Origin: Siderastrea siderea
Taxonomy: Eukaryota > Cnidaria > Anthozoa > Scleractinia > Rhizangiidae
Length of the DNA: 64,000 nt
Reading direction: 5' to 3'
Assembly: GCA_964030785.1 (NCBI GenBank)
Contig: OZ034974.1
Location: 47,998,355 to 48,062,354, forward strand
The notes under the pieces were generated by a model. That model was not told where the DNA came from, made no database searches, and saw nothing but the letters and a program-made list of their open reading frames with translations. Each line of letters starts with the position of its first letter. Positions within the stretch are counted from its first letter, which is position 1. Position numbers and translations under genes: made by a program. Shown here in pieces: positions 57,479-64,000 of the stretch.

Positions 57479-58040
57479 TAAATATTGCCGGCGCCTTGTT
57501 ACTGACATCCTATAAAACTGACTGGCGGGTACCCGTGAACAATTCACCACTAAAAAACTCGATGTTTTGAAACCGACGCAAATTTGCATACAAAATTTTG
57601 GATTTATCAACTGAGTTGATAAGGTAAATTGGCCACCGTAAGGCCATACCCTGAGGTGCCTAAAAATAACCGGCTTATTTTTCACATGGGCGAGATATCA
57701 ACTGTGGCGTAAAACAATAGGAAACACGCCTTTCTTCGTTGTTTTGATGTCGGTACGCTGAAGGAAAACAAATATTTTTCCGAACTCACACTAAACAATA
57801 GCAAAAAGGTTCCGAAAGACGCACTGGGGTTTCCACATTGTAAAAATTTATAATAAACAGGTTGTTTTTTTCGTTTTTGATACGCCGACCAAAACAACCA
57901 ATGTGTGTGCCAAACAAGCTTTACAATAGATTAAAGATTCCGAAAATACGCACTGGGATTTTGTAATTGCCTAACAGTACTGACAACTTTGACAAATTTG
58001 CAACCACTTTTTTCACCACTTTACTACAACGAGGTTAGAA
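57479..58040. other. shared 5' region between gene C and the divergent 58-kb frame
   Basis: No separate gene. It may hold the upstream regions of two divergent units. No TATA box was assigned. Confidence 0.4.
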
Positions 58041-58342
58041 ATGAGTGATTCCGAGGAAGACATTTTTCTTACGCAAAGCAGTTTTAATGGTTCAATAAAT
58101 TCCAGCAATGACTTAGAGAATTTGCTAGGGACTACGAAAACGCCCAGTTCAGCACTGAAGAGGCAACAGAAGGGTCGTTTAGCTTCAACCAGGCGGATAA
58201 GTATGAAGAAGTCTCAATCGACAGCGTTGACAAGGAGGCTGAAACAAATGAGAAGAAAACGTCGAAGAGGGATATCATCGTCGTAGATGACAAAGAGCTG
58301 CTGGCCAGGAAAAGTGAAAGGATCCCAAAGAACACTAAAAAG
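58041..58342 (+). pseudogene. possible DUF3504/Crypton-derived N-terminal exon, frameshifted
   Basis: Frame 1 begins MSDSEEDIFLTQSSFNGSIN and stays open, but after about codon 25 the better coding sequence lies two bases on: REFARDYENAQFSTEEATEG, then SFSFNQADKYEEVSIDSVDK and RDIIVVDDKELLARK, ending SERIPKNTKK at an AAG|GTAACC donor. The I-P-K-N-T-K-K ending followed by A-T-Q in the next candidate exon resembles the start of the tyrosine-recombinase-like DUF3504 domain (KIAA1958/QRICH1, of Crypton origin). The frame jump near 58110-58120 suggests a small indel. Family assignment is tentative. Confidence 0.35.
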
Positions 58343-59616
58343 GTAACCTTTTGGTGTTTGAATGGGTTTTTGTTTGTCAGTGCGTGTAATGCGATGCGTG
58401 CGGGTGTGCTGTGAGGGGAATATTACTTTTAATATTCCCCTAGGGGATTATCAACGCTAATATTCCCCTAGGGGAATATTAGAATATCAGCCCCGCTCTC
58501 CCTTGTTACAATCAAAGTCGCCCCCAGCTTTTCAGACAGTTGATAATTAGCGGGGTTTATTCAATATAATCAGCCTGGAAGAACAAAGGAAAACGAGCCA
58601 TGCGAAAAATAAACGCATTTATCGTGGAAACTTTTTTACAAAACGCCCCGTTTTTTGCCCAATAAAAAAGTGGTAATAAATTCAACAATATTCCATTTTC
58701 TTGCCAGAAATAGACATAAATGTAACAAAGTATGACATATTTAGAAAAAACTTCCAATTTCTCGAAAATGCAATCCAGTTCTTGTACGAAAATTCCCCAA
58801 ACAACTAAACGTTTGCAACATTTCCTGCTTTATGGTAAACTGTTCATTGCATGCACCAAACAATGCCCTACTCTCAAAAGAACGTACAAAACAACCATGG
58901 AATTTTCAAACGTCTTTTTTTCCATTAAAAAGTGGTATATTTTGTGAATATCGCCAAATGCACGGACGTTCGGGTTGCAGTGTGGTAGAGCTGCCACGCA
59001 GCCATACAAATGTCTGTAAATTTAAGCGCAACGATTGAAGCCAATTTTCATTGTTTTTTTTTGTTGTTGTTTTTTTTTGTCAAACTTTGCATTTTAACCA
59101 GACTTCATACGCTGAAAAACTAACAGACATCATACAAAGATAGCGGTGGATTTCAACTTTTAAGATGTAAACGCTGACGTCAGCAAAGATCGCCTTATTG
59201 TTCTCTAAAGCACGTTATCTACTTGAAGAGATCTGATTGTTTTTATTTGGGCTAAAACTGAAATATCAATAATCATAATTTAAGGAGAAGAAGCTCAGGT
59301 TGCATTTCTGATGATTTTAAATGTAGTTATACATATAGCCTCGGCTGGGTGCAGAATTTGTGCAATTAAAATGATTCAATCAGTCACATTATAAGGACTT
59401 GAATACCGATATGAACTATATCCGTTTTTGACTCGCATTTGAAATAGACTTGATGTTGGTATTTTTTGTATTTTTTTTTATATTTTTAACACACACTTTT
59501 ATGTGTGAAAGTCCTAGTCGCACCTTATTGTCCCTTCGGTAGAGGTATCATCTAATTTTCATTTTTTAGAGAGCGTTTCGTTGAATCTTTTATTCTAATT
59601 CATTTATTTTCTTTAG
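58343..59616 (+). other. putative intron of the 58-kb frame; no other gene seen
   Basis: It is bounded by GTAACC and TTTATTTTCTTTAG. It contains the 26-bp palindrome at 58457-58482 and T-rich runs near 59050-59080. No further feature is supported. Confidence 0.35.
58457..58482. repeat. 26-bp perfect palindrome
   Basis: CTAATATTCCCCT followed directly by its complement. A related AATATTCCCCTAGGGG lies about 40 bp upstream. It may be the joined ends of small inverted-repeat elements. Confidence 0.8.
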
Positions 59617-59793
59617 GCAACACAGGCCTTGCATACGGCAACTGCGCCCGCGATACGAGCGGCAGTCAAAACCATGGTGTCCTGTCAGTGTTCTCGGCTA
59701 CGGTTCAGAATGCTACGACTGAAAACAGAGGAAACCCCAGTATTTTGTGTCTGTAAGCAAAAGCAAGAGTTTATAGCGACTGAAGCTATATAG
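59617..59793 (+). pseudogene. possible second exon of the 58-kb frame
   Basis: After a good acceptor (ATTTATTTTCTTTAG) 58 codons run in phase 0 to TAG: ATQALHTATAPAIRAAVKTM, then SCQCSRLRFRM. The join would read N-T-K-K-A-T-Q-A-L, as expected for the start of DUF3504, but the following residues do not keep the Trp/Arg pattern. Degenerate or misassigned. Confidence 0.2.
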
Positions 59794-62700
59794 GGTTCTC
59801 GATCCATTCAAAGGCAGGGTATTCTCCAACAGTATTGTATTGTTGTGCTTGCAAGAATGGTAAAAATTAGTACGAAGATCGAAGCTGCTAGCGTTTGCGT
59901 TTTGTGTGGCTTGTGTTGGATTAAAAGTGTGCATTGTTTAAAGGGTAAGAAGAGTGACAAGACGACGACTAAAACCGTCTAAAACCGTAATATTACACCA
60001 GAATTTATTCCTTTTATCAGAAGAGTTAACTCGAGCTGCTCTACTTCCAGCGGGCCCCGGCCCGCTGGGATCAGATTCGGAGAAACAACAACGCCATCAT
60101 GCGAGCTACAAAACAGCTAATTCCAGTAAGACTTTTAGCGGTTTTGTATGAACTACAAAACAGAAGTTGAAGTGACATTAGCATCGTTACAAGTCGAATG
60201 GCGTTACGAGTGCTTGTCGAGAAAGAAAAAATTACCACACTCAAATTTTCTGATTTAAGCCGCCCAAGTTTCGAAAGGCACGTTTACATAGCTTTAATAA
60301 TGCAACTACCACCCAAGAAATAAGTTTATACTAAACAGCCGGATCATAAAGTTTTTAATTGGTTTCTGAAGAACAACTTCATCTCTTAGAGTCGCCTGTG
60401 ATTATCGGTTCTTCCTTTTTGCAACGAATCCGACGTAACGCAAAGTTTTATAATTCCAAATCTCTTTCTGTACTGCGGACTGATGCAGGACCGCTTGACC
60501 TGCATTTTGCTCTTTTAAAATTACTTTCACTTCTCCTTTTTGAATAAACTCCTCCTGCCTGAATCCTAGAATAGTTCTCAAATTTGTTCCTTTTAATTAT
60601 AACAATTGAAATCTTCTTGAAATTTCGTGAGAAATTACACATTTGCCTCTCTTTGCTCTCTGTCTGTAAAAGTCGATTGATTTCACGTTTTGAAGGATAC
60701 CTTATCTGGAGTGGAAATTGAAGCGAGAAATAAATAAGCATGTCAATATTTGACTAAATAAACTTTGTTCGTGCAATTACCGTTCCAATCCAGTTAGTCA
60801 AGTTAATCACCCACTTATAAAGACGGGCTAGGTACTAATTATTTCGACTTTTCGTGGTGAATAAAGCAAGCGAAAGTGTCGTTTCCTTGGCGGTCCGCAT
60901 GTTTTCTTTGTTTTGCTTGGCCTGAATTTGAGGTGAGTTTTGACTTTTGAGAAGAAAAGTAGATTTTCTGCAGCTTTTCACCACGAGCCTTTTGCTGTTA
61001 CGATGACACAAGGAAGCTCCAAATTCCAAAAAGGCCTTTTCGTTCATCTCCGGGTATGTGGAAAATTATACAAACTTGCCTCTTTCCAAATTGAAGCATG
61101 AGCTGTGTAGCGCAACCATACAACGACTATAGATCAAATTTGTCAAACATTCATGATGTATCTCTGATCTGATGAACGGGAATATTTTTCCCTAACCGAT
61201 AAGACCAATCTCGTTCACAGCTGGAAGTTGGAAGTTGGTGTGAATTAAAACCAGACATGAAGTACACGATGAAAACAAGTATGAAGTGACCGAAGATCTT
61301 TACAAGGACAGAAGACGGATTGTACCCGACGCTACTCAGAGCTGCTCAGGTAGCAGACAGCCATGTGATAAACGATGCCAAGGAGAGTGAAAGGGATGTG
61401 AAGTTTCTTGTGAAAATTGATATTCAGTAGGACAAGAGGAAAACCTTCATAGCTTCCTTCGCATTCAAGTCCAGTTAGCGATGTCTCCCGCCGCAGAAAA
61501 AAGTTCTGAATTGATTCTGGTTGCTCACCCAGCCCATATAATTGCAAACAGTTGTGGCTCTAATAAATTGAAGTAAGGCAAGCGGTTAATTTAAAGAAAA
61601 CGCTGAAATAAAACCGCATCTCCACAGTATAAACTTCGCTGATCACGCAGAAATCGAAGCGAAGAGCACAAAATCTGCATGACGTCAGGACACCACAGTT
61701 TTTCCCGCCTACTGAATGCTGATTGGTTAATTCAAATTTCACCGTATGCAAGGGCAGTTAAAAGGAACACGGAAATTTCCATATTCCTTAAGACAACCGA
61801 ATGGAAAGGAACATGGAAATTTCTATCATTTTTTCCATTCGATTGTCCAAAGGAACATGAAAATTCACGTGTAACCTTTCGACTGTGTTATCTGAAAAAC
61901 ATGGAAATTTTACATGTTCCTTCGGACAACAGAGTGGGAACTGGGAACATAGAAATTTCCATGTTCCATTTCTTGTACGGGGAATAAAAATCCTACATAT
62001 CTAAAATCTTGGCAGTTTGTCTTTGGTTTGGCAATAATAAAGATAAAATAGTACTTTTGTCCCAAAGATTTCAATGGTATGGCAAAATAGTGGGAAAACC
62101 ACAGTAAATTCGGGTTTCAATGGAGAAAATGACGTTGGAATTTTCCATGTTCATTTTGTGCTTCAGTGAAGAAAATGACGTTGGAATTTTCTATGGTCAT
62201 TTTGAGTTTGTCTGAAAATGACGTTAGTCAGAAGATAGAGAACTCTCAAGATGAGAAGCAGAATAGTCTAAAAAATCTCTTTTTTGCTAACATTTTGCAC
62301 ACTAGGATGAATTGTTGGCAAAATCTACACTAGATCAGCGAAATCATGTATTGCAAGCCCAAGCCTCCCATTGGTAATAATTCGCTGTTTTAGTTTAAAT
62401 ATTTACGGTCTTTAAGAATTATAACGGATAAATGGAAAACATTTGACGAAAAAGGTTAGTTTTTACCAGAATTTGGCTATTTTAGAATATCGTGTTAGGT
62501 TTTAGAACGTGTTTGTTTGAAGAAATATTTGTTCCTGTTAATTGTTAAATATATAGAAAAAGAAGTCGAAAAAAGGTTTTTATTTCATAGTGTTAAATGA
62601 TAAAAATCGTCAGCGATGAAAAATATTCATAGCGCTTTTATTTTGAGTTGAAACGGTTAAGGGAGTTTTATTTGGTGTTGGGAAACCATATAGTAATGTC

Positions 62701-63250
62701 TTATTGAATAGTAATGTTCTACATTAGGGGATAAAATATTTAAAAAGTTCAACAGTTCGTCCTCCCAATTGTACATTATCTTAGTAATGATAGTAACGCT
62801 GACCAAACGCTGTTTTCTCCTGGTGCAATTTTGGTGCAAGCAGGTGTTTTGTTTTAAGTTGCCGTTCGGAAACGAACCCTTAAGTAAAGCATTTTTGGTA
62901 ATTGGTTTTTTCTAGATTATTTACATTAAAACCATACTGTAATTTTTTGGTTTGACCCCTGGTTCGACTTTCTCTGGTATTAGCCTGGAAATAGTTTTCT
63001 TCTTGTTTCTTTCTGTCGTTTTTGGTAAAATTGCACTGTATTTCTCACCGAATTTATACCAGCCGATTTCTGCCTTAAATTACTTTTGCCGAGCTTATTT
63101 AAATAATAATAATAATTGAAAAGTCTCTCTGGACTTAATACACAAGCTAATAAATTGGGTAACAATGGCTACTCAAAATAAAGTCTTGATCACATGTTTT
63201 TTCAATATAAAACAGAGAATGTGAATTTACTTAAGAATCAAAATTTTGCT
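59794..63250. other. 3.4 kb without a supported gene
   Basis: AGCGGGCC|CC|GGCCCGCT is a short palindrome at about 60049-60066. At 61740-61985 the phrase GGAAATTTCCATGTTCC and its complement recur five or more times (probably a small MITE). At 62125-62215 a 46-bp unit with GAAAATGACGTTGGAATTTT is tandemly repeated. Nothing else stands out. Confidence 0.5.
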
Positions 63251-63580
63251 TGTCACTTGTCAGTGACTTTGAATTGACCAATCCCAACAGAAATAATCAA
63301 CACAACTCCATTGAGACTCTCTTAACTGACCTTGCAAAATGGATTATTTTACACTTAAATTTTCGCTTCATTTTTGGTGTAGAAAGTAACTCACGAGTCT
63401 TTGAAAATTATTCTCGTTGCGGAGTCAGTTTGTCCTAGTGTAAATAAACTCGGAAATTAACATATATTTTTGAGGAGCTAACTTTGCTTCTCGGAAAGCT
63501 GCATTGTTTTTTAATTGATTCAACAACGTTTTCTACCCCGAGAAGAAAGATTCGCTTCCGAAACTTTGTTTTCCATTTAG
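63251..63580. repeat. third copy of dispersed repeat R
   Basis: It matches the 13085-13290 and 15244-15370 parts as one continuous piece (GAGACTCTCTTAACTGACC, TTTGTCCTAGTGTA, TTGATTCAACAACGTTTTCT), then breaks off at TCCATTTAGGTGC. It supplies an empty-site reference for the fold-back element. Confidence 0.75.
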
Positions 63581-63807
63581 GTGCATTCAGAGGCGGCGAA
63601 GCAGGGGTGCGGTTTTGTTGCCGAAAATATCGCTAGCGCAGCATAAAATTGGTGCGGTAAAATATTCAGTTTCATGATCCTTTCACAGATCGTTTCATCT
63701 GAATCGCGCTTGGCGAAATAATATGTTGTAGGACTTTTTTAACGACTCCGGCCTGTGTTCGAGAAGCCAATCAACTACTGGATTTTTTCACTAAACTAGA
63801 CAGAAGC
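63581..63807. other. probable upstream part of a decayed hAT transposase
   Basis: No clean frame. It leads into the recognisable C-terminus that follows. Confidence 0.3.
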
Positions 63808-63995
63808 GGTTTGCATTTGACATTCCTTGTGGAATCGGCGACTCCAGAGCGTACATTTTCTGTCCTCCGACGACTCAAGAACTACCTAGAAGCACCATGA
63901 AGAAGGATCGTCTGAACAACTGTCTTATTATGCATTGTCACAAATCGATTACGGACACACTGAACGCTGTTAAGATTGCAAAGAGATTCGCTTGA
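63808..63995 (+). pseudogene. hAT transposase C-terminal (dimerisation) remnant, frameshifted
   Basis: One frame gives ATPERTFSVLRRLKNYL. After a one-base loss near 63887 the next frame gives STMKKDRLNNCLIMHCHKSI, then TDTLNAVKIAKRFA and TGA. The E-R-x-F-S-x-L-R-R-L-K-x-Y-L-R-S-T-M...R-L-x-x-L pattern is the conserved dimerisation motif at the end of hAT transposases (ZMYM/THAP12-like). The catalytic part is not recognisable upstream. It is a decayed copy, unrelated in position to the 928-bp hAT element in gene A. Confidence 0.7.
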
Positions 63996-64000
63996 CGCTT

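Overview
The window is nuclear DNA of a multicellular animal. It has GT-AG introns, type II membrane glycosyltransferase genes split into three exons, an LTR retrotransposon, many inverted-repeat DNA elements, and a long satellite array. AT-rich composition and the repeat style suggest an anthozoan cnidarian such as a coral or anemone. That assignment is inference, because no species-diagnostic gene is present. Most of the 64 kb is repeats, and only a few genes are supported.

The gene content centres on three paralogues of one predicted Golgi-type fucosyltransferase-like gene, here called A, B and C. Each has the same layout: a long exon 1 with a membrane anchor and an HVRGTDHW motif, an 82-codon exon 2, and a 66-74 codon exon 3 found by comparing the loci. 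All introns are phase 0. Copy A (+, 2708-8312) looks intact. Copy C (-, 57478-51576) is open throughout but has lost the standard exon 3 splice acceptor. Copy B (-, 30662-15664) is a pseudogene. It has a TGG-to-TGA nonsense codon, and an 11,575-bp insertion (18411-29985) splits exon 1. That insertion carries 10-bp terminal inverted repeats and a 6-bp target duplication, TTAAAG. Removing it and one target copy restores the reading frame exactly. Downstream of A, on the opposite strand, lies a BAAT/acyl-CoA thioesterase-type terminal exon with one in-frame stop (8673-9484). A broken second copy near 49 kb runs into a paired-box-like DNA-binding segment.

Layout: 0-2.7 kb, intergenic MITEs; 2.7-8.3 kb, gene A, with a 928-bp hAT-type element in intron 1; 8.7-9.5 kb, BAAT-like pseudogene; 10.1-11.1 kb, an element with 9-bp target duplications; 12-12.6 kb, a poly-Asp reading frame; 13.3-15.2 kb, a fold-back element holding 5S rRNA-like pieces; 15.7-18.4 kb, the 3' half of gene B; 18.4-30.0 kb, the insertion, which holds a 42-bp minisatellite, nested inverted repeats and a 2-kb palindrome; 30.0-30.7 kb, the 5' half of gene B; 30.7-31.1 kb, G-rich minisatellites; 31.2-39.8 kb, about 300 copies of a 28-bp satellite with higher-order duplications; 41.2-45.8 kb, an intact Ty3/gypsy element with identical-looking LTRs; 45.9-51 kb, DNA elements and the BAAT/paired-like fragments; 51.6-57.5 kb, gene C; 58-59.8 kb, a broken gene that may be DUF3504/Crypton-like; 60-63.6 kb, no gene seen; 63.8-64 kb, a frameshifted hAT transposase tail.

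The sequence shows no operon-like cooperation. The shared story is local duplication of one glycosyltransferase gene followed by heavy invasion by transposons. Paralogous empty sites allow several insertions to be defined to the base.
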